From the NCBI RefSeq assembly GCF_001949125.1, contig NZ_MSTI01000164.1, forward strand, positions 1 to 64,000: 64,000 bases of DNA. The letters run 5' to 3'. Both the position numbers and the translations under genes were made by a program. The stretch's first letter is position 1; the number at the start of each line of letters is the position of its first letter. Origin of the DNA: Deinococcus marmoris. GTDB lineage: Bacteria > Deinococcota > Deinococci > Deinococcales > Deinococcaceae. Positions 20,044 to 28,139 of this stretch are shown in pieces. The notes beneath the pieces were generated by a model that was given only the letters and a program-made list of their open reading frames with translations, did no database searches and was not told where the DNA came from.

Positions 20044-20598
20044 ATGACATCCAAACAGAGCGTGCCCACCGCGCAGGCCGTCGGCATGGTTCAGATGCTG
20101 ATCGATGAGGTCGCTGCACAGCCTGGACTGGCGCTGGGACAGGCATTTTCTCTGGCCCGTGGGCGCATGGCCGCCCGCCCTGGCCCGCCTGAAGTGGGCG
20201 GCGCGCTGGAAGACCTGGGCCTGACGCTCACCGGAAGCACCGACAACCTGGAAGCGCCGCTGTACGGCAATGTTTTTCTGGCGATGGCCGGGGCACTTCA
20301 GGGCGCAGACACGGTGGACCGCGAGAACTTCGGCGAGGCGCTGACCGCCGGGCTGGATTCCGTGCAGACCGTGGGCGACACCAGCCCGGCCCGTCGGCAA
20401 CTGATCGACACCCTGATTGCGGCCCGCAACGCCTACCGCGAGGCGGCGCAGGATGGGCAACCCTTCGCCGTGTGCCTGGACCGGATGGTCGCGGCCAGTC
20501 AGACAGTCAGTCAGCTAGACGATGCCCCGGCCAGCCGCACCCTTCCAGCGCTCATACTGCAAACGATGGCGCGTTCCCTTCAGGGTGCGCTGAACTGA
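20044..20598 (+). CDS. Degenerate DhaL-like protein
   Basis: A 184-aa protein with a GGAGG site before the ATG. Residues 55-165 follow the second half of the DhaL/DAK phosphatase domain: GGALEDLGLTLTGSTDNLEA, LYGNVFLAMAGAL, FGEALTAGLDSVQTVGDTSP, LIDTLIAARNAY. The N-terminal metal- and nucleotide-binding GDxDTG motif of DhaL is absent, so catalysis by the usual mechanism is unlikely. It lies 28 bp before transaldolase and probably shares its transcript; a regulatory or scaffold role is possible. The family call is mine from pattern and could be wrong. Confidence 0.45.
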   Translation: MTSKQSVPTAQAVGMVQMLIDEVAAQPGLALGQAFSLARGRMAARPGPPEVGGALEDLGLTLTGSTDNLEAPLYGNVFLAMAGALQGADTVDRENFGEALTAGLDSVQTVGDTSPARRQLIDTLIAARNAYREAAQDGQPFAVCLDRMVAASQTVSQLDDAPASRTLPALILQTMARSLQGALN

Positions 20599-20626
20599 AA
20601 TTCCCCTTTCTCCACGGAGGTCCACC

Positions 20627-21592
20627 ATGAATCCTACCCAGACCGCAGTCGGAACCGACAAACTCGAACAGCTCAAGGCCGTGACCGTCGTTGTCGCGGA
20701 TACCGGCGACATTGAGGCCATCAAGAAGTACGAGCCGCAGGACTGCACCACCAACCCGTCGCTGATCCTCAAAGCCTCGCAGATGGAGGGCTATCAGGGC
20801 CTGATGGACGAGGCGCGCGGCTGGCTGAAGGCGGGCGAAAGCGTGGACGACGTGATCGACAAACTGACCGTCCGCGTCGGCACCGAGCTGACCAAGATCG
20901 TCCCCGGCAACGTCTCCACGGAAGTGGACGCCCGCCTGTCCTTCGACCAGGACGCCCTGCTGGCCCGCGCCCGCCACCTGATCGCCCTGTACGAGGAGGG
21001 CGGCGTGGGCAAGGACCGTATCCTGATCAAGCTGGCCTCCACCTGGGAAGGCGTCGAGGCGGCGCGCATCCTGCAAAAAGAGGGCATCCGCTGCAACATG
21101 ACCCTGCTGTTCAACATCGAGCAGGCGATTGCCAGCGCCCAGGCCGGGGCGTACCTGATCTCGCCCTTCGTGGGCCGGATTACCGACTGGTACAAGAAAT
21201 CCACCGGCACCAAGGATTACCCCGTCGATGAAGACCCCGGCGTGCTGTCGGTGCGCGAGATCTACCACCACTTCAAGTCTCACGGCTACGAAACGATCAT
21301 CATGGGCGCGTCCTTCCGCAGCGCCGCGCAGGTGGAAGCCCTGGCCGGGTGTGACCGCCTGACCATCAGCCCGCAACTGCTGGGCGAACTGTCCGAAGAC
21401 ACCGGCAAGCTGGAAGTCCGGCTGGACGAGAAGATGGGCCACGAGACCGAGGACATGCTCACCGAGGCGCAGTTCCGCTACAGTCTCGCCAGCAACGCGA
21501 TGGCGGGCGAGAAGCTCTATGAAGGCATCAGGGGCTTCGCCGCCGACACCGAGAAGCTGGGCAAGCTGCTGGCCGAGGTCAAGCAGAACTGA
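20627..21592 (+). CDS. tal: Transaldolase
   Basis: A 321-aa TalB-type transaldolase. It moves a dihydroxyacetone unit between sedoheptulose 7-phosphate and glyceraldehyde 3-phosphate in the pentose phosphate pathway. The Schiff-base lysine is K135 in RILIKLASTWEG; DCTTNPSLILKA and CNMTLLFNIEQA are standard strands. The start has a clear GGAGG site. Length is normal for the family, and the gene follows the DhaL-like protein by 28 bp. Confidence 0.96.
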   Translation: MNPTQTAVGTDKLEQLKAVTVVVADTGDIEAIKKYEPQDCTTNPSLILKASQMEGYQGLMDEARGWLKAGESVDDVIDKLTVRVGTELTKIVPGNVSTEVDARLSFDQDALLARARHLIALYEEGGVGKDRILIKLASTWEGVEAARILQKEGIRCNMTLLFNIEQAIASAQAGAYLISPFVGRITDWYKKSTGTKDYPVDEDPGVLSVREIYHHFKSHGYETIIMGASFRSAAQVEALAGCDRLTISPQLLGELSEDTGKLEVRLDEKMGHETEDMLTEAQFRYSLASNAMAGEKLYEGIRGFAADTEKLGKLLAEVKQN

Positions 21593-21624
21593 AGACCTGA
21601 TCGTGTGTGAACCGAGCCGTCTTG

Positions 21625-21645
21625 CCGCCCTGAATGTTCAGGCGG
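21625..21645. terminator. Hairpin between tal and the MFS gene
   Basis: CCGCCCTGAA (21625-21634) pairs with TTCAGGCGG (21637-21645) with one bulge, followed by a short T-rich stretch. It could serve both convergent genes. Confidence 0.45.
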
Positions 21646-21684
21646 TCAGGCGGTTTCTTCATGCAGGGCGAAATTCTGGCTGTT

Positions 21685-22950
21685 TCAGCGCACAGCCGGG
21701 GCCAGATCGCGCAGTGCCCAGCGCAGACCCCAGGCGGTGACGAGTCCAGTGGCGGCCAGGAGAACCCAGGGCAGGGCAGGCACGCCTATGCTGGTGCCCG
21801 TGTCCACCAGCCAGCCGCCCAGCACGCTGCCCAGCGCCCCGCCTATCCCGAGGCTGATGGCGCTGAAGCCGAAGTAACTGCCCACCTGCCCGGCGGGGGC
21901 AAAGCGGGCGGTCAGGGTCTGCTGGGTGGGGTAGACCAGCATGGTGCCCAGGCTGTACAGCCCCACGCACAGCAGCAGTGCCCCGAAAGTGGAGGCCAGC
22001 GCCATCAGCCCCAGCGCCACGCCCACCGCGCCCACGGCCAGCGTCAGCACCGTGCGGACGCGTAGATAGCGCTCGGCCAGCCGCAATAGCGGGTATTGCA
22101 GCGCTACCGCCAGCCCCGCCGACACCGCGTACAGCGGCCCGGTGGCCTGCGGTCCCGCCAGCGCAATCGCCTTGAGGGTGATCGCCACGTTGATCTGTGT
22201 ACTCAGCAGAAAGTAGCCGATCAGCACCAGGGTAAAGCGGCGAAACGGTGCGTTGTTGGCGGCGGCGCGCAGGCCAGCCATCCCACTCCCCGGCGGACGT
22301 TTCGGCGGGCGCACATGCGGCAGGGTCAGGCCCATCACGGCGGCGGCCAGCAGGTACACACATGCCGAGGCCAGGGCCGCCACCTGAAAGCCCAGCCCCA
22401 GCAGTGCCGCCCCGATCAGCGGCCCCGTCACCATGCCCAGATTGCCCGAGATGCTCGCCAGACTGAACATCTGCGTGCGGTGTTCCGGCTGGGTTACGGC
22501 AGTAATGGCCGCGTTCTTGGGCGCGTCGAACAGCCCCCCCCCGATCCCTGCCAGCAGTGCTGAGGCCAGCAGGACCGGCAGTGTGCCACTGAAGGCCATC
22601 CACGCGAAGCCCAGCGAGCGCAGCACGCATCCGGCCAGAATCAGTGGCTTGGGACCCACCCGGTCTGCCCACGCCCCGCCCAGTACGGTCAGGCCCTGTT
22701 GCGTCAGTTGCCGCAGGCCCAGCACCAGCCCCACGCTGGCCGCCGCCCAGCCCAGCCCACCCGATTCCACGGACCCCGCGAAATGCACCGTGATGAGGGG
22801 AATCACGGCGAAGAATCCGCCCCACATCAAAAAGTTGGAGGCGATCAGGCCCAGTTGCGCCCCGGACAGGCGGAACGGTGGGGGCTGGGCTGGGGCCAGA
22901 GGTGGGGGCGCGGTGACGGTCAAGCGCTCTCGCTCTTCATCTTTTCCCAC
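21685..22950 (-). CDS. MFS transporter (MdtH-like exporter)
   Basis: A 421-aa major facilitator with about 12 membrane segments. The A-motif loop GGAWADRVGPKPLILAG lies near residues 92-108 and LVYPTQQTLTARFAPAGQVGSYFG near the second-half equivalent. The N-terminal tail is proline-rich. Substrate not known; related proteins export drugs. The assigned GTG at 22950 lies at the edge of a four-copy 14-bp tandem repeat and has no clean ribosome site, so the start is uncertain; a TTG at 22923 is an alternative. rodA ends 70 bp upstream on the same strand. Confidence 0.8.
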   Translation of the reverse strand: MGKDEERERLTVTAPPPLAPAQPPPFRLSGAQLGLIASNFLMWGGFFAVIPLITVHFAGSVESGGLGWAAASVGLVLGLRQLTQQGLTVLGGAWADRVGPKPLILAGCVLRSLGFAWMAFSGTLPVLLASALLAGIGGGLFDAPKNAAITAVTQPEHRTQMFSLASISGNLGMVTGPLIGAALLGLGFQVAALASACVYLLAAAVMGLTLPHVRPPKRPPGSGMAGLRAAANNAPFRRFTLVLIGYFLLSTQINVAITLKAIALAGPQATGPLYAVSAGLAVALQYPLLRLAERYLRVRTVLTLAVGAVGVALGLMALASTFGALLLCVGLYSLGTMLVYPTQQTLTARFAPAGQVGSYFGFSAISLGIGGALGSVLGGWLVDTGTSIGVPALPWVLLAATGLVTAWGLRWALRDLAPAVR

Positions 22951-23006
22951 ACCCTACAACCCACACCCTACAACCCACACCCTACAACCCACACCCTACA
23001 ACCCAC
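22949..23006. repeat. 14-bp tandem repeat (four copies) at the MFS gene start
   Basis: ACCCTACAACCCAC is repeated four times without error at 22951-23006 (a trailing AC is at 22949). On the minus strand each unit reads GTGGGTTGTAGGGT and so offers both a TAGGGT (TANNNT-like) hexamer and a GTG codon just before the MFS frame. Confidence 0.9.
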
Positions 23007-23020
23007 ACCCCGCATCCTGC

Positions 23021-24100
23021 TCAGATCGATCCCTCGAAACGGTCCCGGTAGACCACGTAGGCCAGCCCCAGCGTCGCCAGCGTGCTGACCAGACTGCTCA
23101 GGCCGTAGCTGATCAGCGGCAGCGTGATCCCGGTCAGCGGCAGCACGCCCAGCGCCGCGCCGATGTTCTCCAGCGCCTGAAACCCCACCTGCCCCAGCAC
23201 GCCCGCAAACAGAATCTGGTCCTGCAAGCGGGGTGATCCCGCTGCCATCCCGGCCAGTCCCCAGAACAGCAGGCCGTACAGCGCCAGCACCGCCAGCCCG
23301 CCCACCAGCCCCTGTTCCTCGGCCCAGGTGCTGAAGGCAAAGTCGGTGTGCGCTTCCGGCAAGAAGCCGTTGTGGGACTGGCTGCCCTGCTTGTACCCCT
23401 TGCCCTGCACGCCGCCCGAACCCACGGCAATCGTGCTTTGAATCACCTGATACCCCGCCCCGCGCGGGTCCTGGTACGGGTCCAGAAAGATGGTCAGCCG
23501 CTTTTGCTGGTACGGCTCCAGATGCGGGTACAGCACGGTGGGCACGGCAGCGCCCACCAGCAGCACGGCCACCAGCGCGTGCCACCACGGAATGCGCGCG
23601 GCCAGCAGCATCACCCCGAAGATCACGCTCAGGACCAGCGCCCCGCCGAAATCCTGAATGACCACCAGCCCCACGGCAGGCAGGAAAACGGCAAAGGCCC
23701 ACAGGTAGGTCCTCATCCCTTTGTACCCGGCGCGCAGGGCCACCGCCAGCATCAGAATCAGGGCGAACTTCAGGATTTCGAGGGGCTGAAACTGAACCGG
23801 GCCGATCTCGATCCAGTTGCGCTGGCCGTTGATCTCGCGGCCAATGACAAACGTGCTGGCCTGAAGCAGCAGCGCCGAACCGTAGACCCACGGTGCAAAG
23901 GCATAGATGCGCTCTCTGCCCGCCCACCACAGCAGCGCCAGCGGCACGGCGGCCAGACCCACCCCGATCAGTTGCTTGGTAAAAATCCCCGGTGCGGCGC
24001 GTGGCGACAGCGCGGCGGTGCTGACCGTCATCAGGCCCACCACCAGCAGCGCCGCGATGATCAGCGGAAAACGCAGATCGTATTTAAAGGCTTCCCTCAC
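23021..24100 (-). CDS. rodA: RodA/FtsW family peptidoglycan polymerase
   Basis: A 359-aa SEDS-family protein with about ten membrane segments. It polymerises lipid II glycan strands with a class-B PBP. Typical sequences are INGQRNWIEIGPVQFQPLEI, VVIQDFGGALVL (with the catalytic Asp) and GITLPLISYGLSSLVSTLA near the C-terminus. The RodA type is favoured over FtsW by length and by IGPVQFQPLEILK. The GTG start has TAGCCT 6 nt upstream (24107-24112). The neighbouring minDE genes share a cell-shape and division theme. Confidence 0.93.
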   Translation of the reverse strand: MREAFKYDLRFPLIIAALLVVGLMTVSTAALSPRAAPGIFTKQLIGVGLAAVPLALLWWAGRERIYAFAPWVYGSALLLQASTFVIGREINGQRNWIEIGPVQFQPLEILKFALILMLAVALRAGYKGMRTYLWAFAVFLPAVGLVVIQDFGGALVLSVIFGVMLLAARIPWWHALVAVLLVGAAVPTVLYPHLEPYQQKRLTIFLDPYQDPRGAGYQVIQSTIAVGSGGVQGKGYKQGSQSHNGFLPEAHTDFAFSTWAEEQGLVGGLAVLALYGLLFWGLAGMAAGSPRLQDQILFAGVLGQVGFQALENIGAALGVLPLTGITLPLISYGLSSLVSTLATLGLAYVVYRDRFEGSI

Positions 24101-24232
24101 CCCTACAGGCTACGGCACAGGCCACGGCCAGAGGTGGGAATTCCCGGCGCTGCGGAACTGGGAGACGCCAGACGGCCAGTCCACCAAGACCCACTCCTAA
24201 GCCAGACTCACAGGCAGGCCACATTCCTTTCC

Positions 24233-24238
24233 TATGTT
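24233..24238 (+). promoter_or_regulatory. Leaderless -10 element of a 31-aa ORF
   Basis: TATGTT lies 6 nt before the ATG at 24245, the same spacing as at well-supported genes in this window. Confidence 0.5.
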
Positions 24239-24244
24239 CGGACC

Positions 24245-24340
24245 ATGAAATTCAAGACTAAGAATGCAGCGCTGGGCGCGGGTCTGGCGCTTGGCCTAGC
24301 GATAGGCAGCGTGTGGGGCCGGGGTCTGCCAGATAAATAA
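24245..24340 (+). CDS. Small hydrophobic protein, 31 aa
   Basis: A short frame reading MKFKTKNAALGAGLALGLAIG and then SVWGRGLPDK. It has three lysines, one glycine/alanine-rich membrane-sized segment and a short polar tail, like small bacterial membrane proteins or a bare signal anchor. The TATGTT-6-ATG leaderless pattern precedes it. It lies in the 291-bp gap between rodA and minE on the opposite strand, and its end meets the minE terminator. No homology is recognised; support comes from the promoter fit and peptide character. Confidence 0.45.
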   Translation: MKFKTKNAALGAGLALGLAIGSVWGRGLPDK

Positions 24341-24341
24341 A

Positions 24342-24372
24342 GCGCCGCCGAACTGATGATGTCCGGCGGCGC
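24342..24372 (-). terminator. Intrinsic terminator of minD-minE
   Basis: GCGCCGCCG (24342-24350) pairs with CGGCGGCGC (24364-24372), a perfect 9-bp stem. On the minus strand it is followed by TTTATTTATCT, as expected after minE. Confidence 0.8.
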
Positions 24373-24391
24373 AGGTTGAACAGGACTCGCT

Positions 24392-24643
24392 TCAGGGCTT
24401 GGTGCGGCCCTGTGCGTTCTCGTCGATGGGAATGTTGGCCAGCAGCACCACCATGTCGCCGCGCTGCTCGATCTCGATGCTGCTCTGGCCGGTGGGGAAG
24501 TACCGCCGCACCACTTCCAGCAGGTCGTTTCTCAGGGCTTCCACCTTGCCGGGGGGAATCTGGGCGCGGTCATAGGCCAGCACCAGTTCCAGGCGGTCTT
24601 TCAGGGTTTCTTTCGTGCGCCCACGCTTGAGCCAGGAAAACAT
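24392..24643 (-). CDS. minE: Cell division topological specificity factor MinE
   Basis: An 83-aa MinE. The amphipathic N-terminus MFSWLKRGRTKETLKDRLELV is followed by the MinD-activating helix (VLAYDRAQIPPGKVEALRNDL) and the dimer domain ending DMVVLLANIPI. It stimulates MinD ATPase to set the Min pattern and place the Z-ring at mid-cell. The ATG at 24643 is 1 bp past the minD stop; the longer upstream frame overlaps minD and is rejected. Confidence 0.93.
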   Translation of the reverse strand: MFSWLKRGRTKETLKDRLELVLAYDRAQIPPGKVEALRNDLLEVVRRYFPTGQSSIEIEQRGDMVVLLANIPIDENAQGRTKP

Positions 24644-24644
24644 G

Positions 24645-25445
24645 TCAGGCCCCCCCAAAGAGACGGCGCAGGGCGGCCAGGAATCCACCTTCCACATCGG
24701 GTTTGGGATACGGCACGTCTTCACCTTTCAGGCGGCGGGCGGTGGCCATGAACGCCTCGCCCGCGCGGGTTTTGCCCAGCACGGCGGGTTCGCCGATGTT
24801 GGTGGACACGATGATGCCCTCGTCCTCGGGCACCACGCCAATCGGCTTAACCCCCAGGATGTCCAGAATATCGGCCTCAGACAGCATGTTGCCGCTGGCG
24901 ACCATCTTGGGGCGCAGGCGGTTGATGACCAGCCGGATTTCATTGATCTGCTGCGCTTCCAGCAGGCCGATAATGCGGTCCGCGTCGCGCACGCTGGAGA
25001 CCTCGGGGTTGACGACCACCAGCGCGCCCGTGGCCGGGGCCGCAGCCGTGCGGAACCCCGACTCGATCCCGGCAGGCGAGTCGATCAGCACGCGGTCAAA
25101 GCCCTCGGTCTCGATCAGGCCGCGCACCACTTCCTTGAACACTTCGGGGTCCAGGGCGTCCTTGTCGCGGGTCTGGCTGGCTGGCAGCAGGTGCAGGTTC
25201 TCGACGCGCTTGTCGCGGATCAGCGCCTGACTCATGCGGCACTTGCCCTCCAGCACGTCGATCAGGTCAAAGACCACCCGCGATTCCAGACCCATCACCA
25301 CGTCCAGATTTCGCAGGCCCACGTCCACGTCGATCACCACGACCTTCTCTCCCAGCTTGGCGAGAGCCGCTCCGATGTTCGCGGTGGTCGTGGTTTTTCC
25401 CACGCCACCCTTGCCCGACGTGACCACAATTACCTTGGCATCCAT
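24645..25445 (-). CDS. minD: Septum site-determining ATPase MinD
   Basis: A 266-aa ParA/MinD ATPase. The deviant Walker A is GKGGVGKTTT (K12 and K17), Walker B-like VVIDVDVGLRNLD follows, and the C-terminal residues GGFLAALRRLFGG form the amphipathic membrane-targeting helix. It recruits MinC to membranes to block division at poles. minE follows immediately; minC is not adjacent in this window. TACACT (25454-25459) lies 8 nt before the ATG, so the longer upstream frame overlapping the psuK gene is rejected. Confidence 0.96.
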   Translation of the reverse strand: MDAKVIVVTSGKGGVGKTTTTANIGAALAKLGEKVVVIDVDVGLRNLDVVMGLESRVVFDLIDVLEGKCRMSQALIRDKRVENLHLLPASQTRDKDALDPEVFKEVVRGLIETEGFDRVLIDSPAGIESGFRTAAAPATGALVVVNPEVSSVRDADRIIGLLEAQQINEIRLVINRLRPKMVASGNMLSEADILDILGVKPIGVVPEDEGIIVSTNIGEPAVLGKTRAGEAFMATARRLKGEDVPYPKPDVEGGFLAALRRLFGGA

Positions 25446-25453
25446 TGCCCGGC

Positions 25454-25459
25454 AGTGTA
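25454..25459 (-). promoter_or_regulatory. Leaderless -10 element of minDE
   Basis: TACACT lies 8 nt upstream of the minD ATG. Confidence 0.5.
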
Positions 25460-25548
25460 GCGCGTGTGACGCTTTGGCGTGGGCGGTGGGCAAGTTGGTG
25501 GTGGGCTGAGCGGCGGCGCAAGTTGAAAGCCGCTGGCATACTCGGCCA

Positions 25549-26493
25549 ATGGTTTCCCCTCCTCTCTCCCAGATGGCCCAGGTCATCGCTATCGGCGGCG
25601 CGAATATGGACCTCAAGGTGCAGACGCTGGCCCCCGCCGTGCCCGGCACCAGCAATCCGGGCCGCGCCGCGCAGGCTCCCGGCGGCGTGGCCCGCAACGT
25701 GGCCGAGAATCTGGCCCGCCTGGGCGTGGGCGTGGCCCTGCTCTCGGCGGTGGGCACGGACGCGCTGGGAGACGGACTGCTGCGGCAGGCAGCGGAGGCG
25801 GGCGTGGACGTGTCGCCCACATTGCGCTTGCCGGAGGGGGTCACGGGAACCTACACGGCGGTGCTGGACAGCGGCGGCGAATTGCTGATCGCGGTGGCGG
25901 CGATGGAAATCATGGACGCTCTGATCCCGTCGGTTTTGATTGAGCGGGAAAGCATGTTGCGTGGCGCGGCCTACATCGTCGCGGACGGCAACCTGTCCCC
26001 CGAAACGCTGGAGCATCTGCTTTCGCAGGAGAACCGGGTCATTTTCGAGCCGGTCAGCGTGCCCAAGGCGGTGCGGTTGCTGCCCGCATTAGAAGCTGGA
26101 CACGCGCCCTGGGCCGTCACGCCCAATCTGGCCGAACTCTCGGCCCTGGTGGGGACCGAAGTATCGGACGAAGCCGCCGCCATTCGCGAGGCGGCGCTGA
26201 CCCTGCATGGGCGCGGCGTGGAAGTGGTGTGGGTGCGGCGCGGCGTGCGCGGAAGTCTGCTGTCCACCGCAGGCAGAGCGGATGAATTGCCTGCCCTGTC
26301 CGCCGATGTGCAGGACGTGACAGGAGCTGGGGACGCCATGCTGGCCGCGTTCCTGGTGGCGCTGCTGGCCGGGGAAACGTTGCCGGACGCGGCGCGCGAG
26401 GCCCATGCGGCGGCGGCTCTGACGGTGGAAAGTGCGCAGACGGTGGTGCCGGACCTGACGCGGGCGGCGGTGCGTCAGCGGGCGGGTTTCTGA
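25549..26493 (+). CDS. psuK: PfkB-family kinase, probable pseudouridine kinase
   Basis: A 314-aa ribokinase-fold kinase. AIGGANMDLKVQTLAPA starts the fold, and NPGRAAQAPGGVARNVAENLARLG is the signature expected of PsuK-type enzymes. VQDVTGAGDAMLAAFLVALL near 258-277 carries the catalytic Asp. A PsuG gene 1.6 kb downstream supports pseudouridine as substrate: the two together turn pseudouridine into uracil and ribose 5-phosphate. CATACT 6 nt before ATG favours the 25549 start; an internal ATG at 25573 is possible. A peroxidase gene separates psuK from psuG. Confidence 0.82.
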   Translation: MVSPPLSQMAQVIAIGGANMDLKVQTLAPAVPGTSNPGRAAQAPGGVARNVAENLARLGVGVALLSAVGTDALGDGLLRQAAEAGVDVSPTLRLPEGVTGTYTAVLDSGGELLIAVAAMEIMDALIPSVLIERESMLRGAAYIVADGNLSPETLEHLLSQENRVIFEPVSVPKAVRLLPALEAGHAPWAVTPNLAELSALVGTEVSDEAAAIREAALTLHGRGVEVVWVRRGVRGSLLSTAGRADELPALSADVQDVTGAGDAMLAAFLVALLAGETLPDAAREAHAAAALTVESAQTVVPDLTRAAVRQRAGF

Positions 26494-26600
26494 TCATGGT
26501 CTGATCACGCCCCTGGTTCTAGGGTGACCCAAGGTTCAGTTAACGGCTGTGGGGAACGGTCCCGCAGGGGTGTGCTGGGCATCAACCAGGAGGGTCAGGT

Positions 26601-28097
26601 ATGACCAGACACGGGCATTATCCGATGGGTGGGGAAAATCCGCCGCGCAGTGTGGCCTACGAGCAGGGCAAGTTCGGGCGGCTGTTTCCGACGCTGCCGT
26701 CTATCGGGCTGGACACGCCGACGCTCCGCGCCGCACTGATGGAACTGGGGCAGAAAGGCGGGCTGATGGACGCGGGCGACGATCTCAGCGATCCGGTGGC
26801 CCTGATCACCGATCCGGCGCGCAGCGTGAACAACCCCAACAACCCGGACCTGTCGGCGGGCATGACCTTTCTGGGGCAGTTTCTGGACCATGACCTGACC
26901 TTCGACCCGACCTCCAGCCTGGAGCGGCAGGTAGACCCGGAGGCCATTTCCAACTTCCGCACGCCTGCGCTGGAGCTGGACAGCGTGTATAGCAGTGGGC
27001 CGGGCGCGACGCCGCACCTGTACGATCAGCAGCCCGCCGATGCCTTTGACCGGGGCATCAAGCTGCTGACCGAGGCGATTCCTGATTGCGAGGCTGTGTC
27101 GCGCGGCGGCGTGACCCGCCACGATCTGCCGCGCAACAGCCAGGGCGTGGCCCTGACCGGCGACCCACGCAACGACGAGAATCTGATCGTCTCGCAGCTT
27201 CATCTGGCCTTGCTGCGCTTCCACAATGCGGCGGTGGACCATGTGCGCGCCGAGCTGGGCCTGTCCGCCCGCCCCGCCGAGGTCTTCACCGAGGCCCAGC
27301 GGCTGGTGCGCTGGCATTACCAGTGGATGATCCTGCACGAATTCCTCCCTGGAACCTGCGGCCCAGGCGTGGTGCAGGACGTGCTGGAGAACGGGCGCAA
27401 GTTCTACAAGTGGCACAACGCGCCGTACATTCCCGTGGAATTCAGCGTGGCGGCCTACCGCTTCGGGCATTCGCAGGTGCGCCCCAGCTACCGCGCCAAC
27501 TTCGGTGCAGACGACGCGGGGCAGTTCTTCGGGCTGATCCTGGATGCCAGTCTGCCGCCCAGCCCCGACCCGGACGACCTGCGCGGCGAACACCGCGCGC
27601 CCCGGCGTTTCGTGGACTGGCAGACCTTCTTCGATTTCGGCGACGGGCGGATGCGGCCCAACAAGAAGATCGACACCAAACTGTCCAGCGTGCTGTTTGC
27701 CCTGCCCGGTTTCGGCGCGGGCGAGGTGGCCTCGCTGGCCCAGCGCAACCTGCTGCGCCAGCTCACCTTCAGCGTGCCCTCCGGGCAGCGGGTGGCCCGC
27801 GCCATGAAGCTGGACGAACTGCTTCCGGCAGACCTGGCGGACCTGAAAGACCTGCACTTGGAAGCCCGCACGCCGCTGTGGTACTACATCCTGCGCGAGG
27901 CGGACGTGCAGCAGGATGGCAAACGCCTGGGCGCAGTGGGCGCGCGCATCGTCACTGAGGTCTTTGTGGGCGTGCTGGAGGGCGATCACACCTCTTATCT
28001 GGCCCTGGACCCCGAGTGGACTCCCATGTTCGGCCAGAACGGCGAATTCGGGATCACGGACCTGCTGAAATTCGCGGGTGTGGTGGTGGATTTCTAG
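26601..28097 (+). CDS. Animal-type haem peroxidase family protein
   Basis: A 498-aa protein of the peroxidase-cyclooxygenase superfamily. The distal haem site is FLGQFLDHDLTFDP with H97. GDPRNDENLIVSQLHLALLRFHN carries the helix with the conserved Asn and His. The proximal histidine is H290 in AYRFGHSQVRPSY. Together these indicate a haem enzyme that uses H2O2. No signal peptide is visible, so it should be cytoplasmic. It starts after an AGGAGG site, 107 bp past psuK, and psuG follows after 42 bp with its own promoter. Its substrate and relation to pseudouridine breakdown are unknown. Confidence 0.88.
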   Translation: MTRHGHYPMGGENPPRSVAYEQGKFGRLFPTLPSIGLDTPTLRAALMELGQKGGLMDAGDDLSDPVALITDPARSVNNPNNPDLSAGMTFLGQFLDHDLTFDPTSSLERQVDPEAISNFRTPALELDSVYSSGPGATPHLYDQQPADAFDRGIKLLTEAIPDCEAVSRGGVTRHDLPRNSQGVALTGDPRNDENLIVSQLHLALLRFHNAAVDHVRAELGLSARPAEVFTEAQRLVRWHYQWMILHEFLPGTCGPGVVQDVLENGRKFYKWHNAPYIPVEFSVAAYRFGHSQVRPSYRANFGADDAGQFFGLILDASLPPSPDPDDLRGEHRAPRRFVDWQTFFDFGDGRMRPNKKIDTKLSSVLFALPGFGAGEVASLAQRNLLRQLTFSVPSGQRVARAMKLDELLPADLADLKDLHLEARTPLWYYILREADVQQDGKRLGAVGARIVTEVFVGVLEGDHTSYLALDPEWTPMFGQNGEFGITDLLKFAGVVVDF

Positions 28098-28126
28098 CGT
28101 CGATAGCAAGACCCTGCGCCCTCGCG

Positions 28127-28132
28127 TACCCT
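28127..28132 (+). promoter_or_regulatory. Leaderless -10 element of psuG
   Basis: TACCCT lies 7 nt before the psuG ATG, so psuG can be expressed independently of the peroxidase gene. Confidence 0.5.
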
Positions 28133-28139
28133 GAGTCCC

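Noticed and set aside
20515..20626. Short minus-strand frame (85 codons) opposite the DhaL-like and transaldolase genes.
   Set aside because: It overlaps the start of transaldolase antisense and has no support beyond length.
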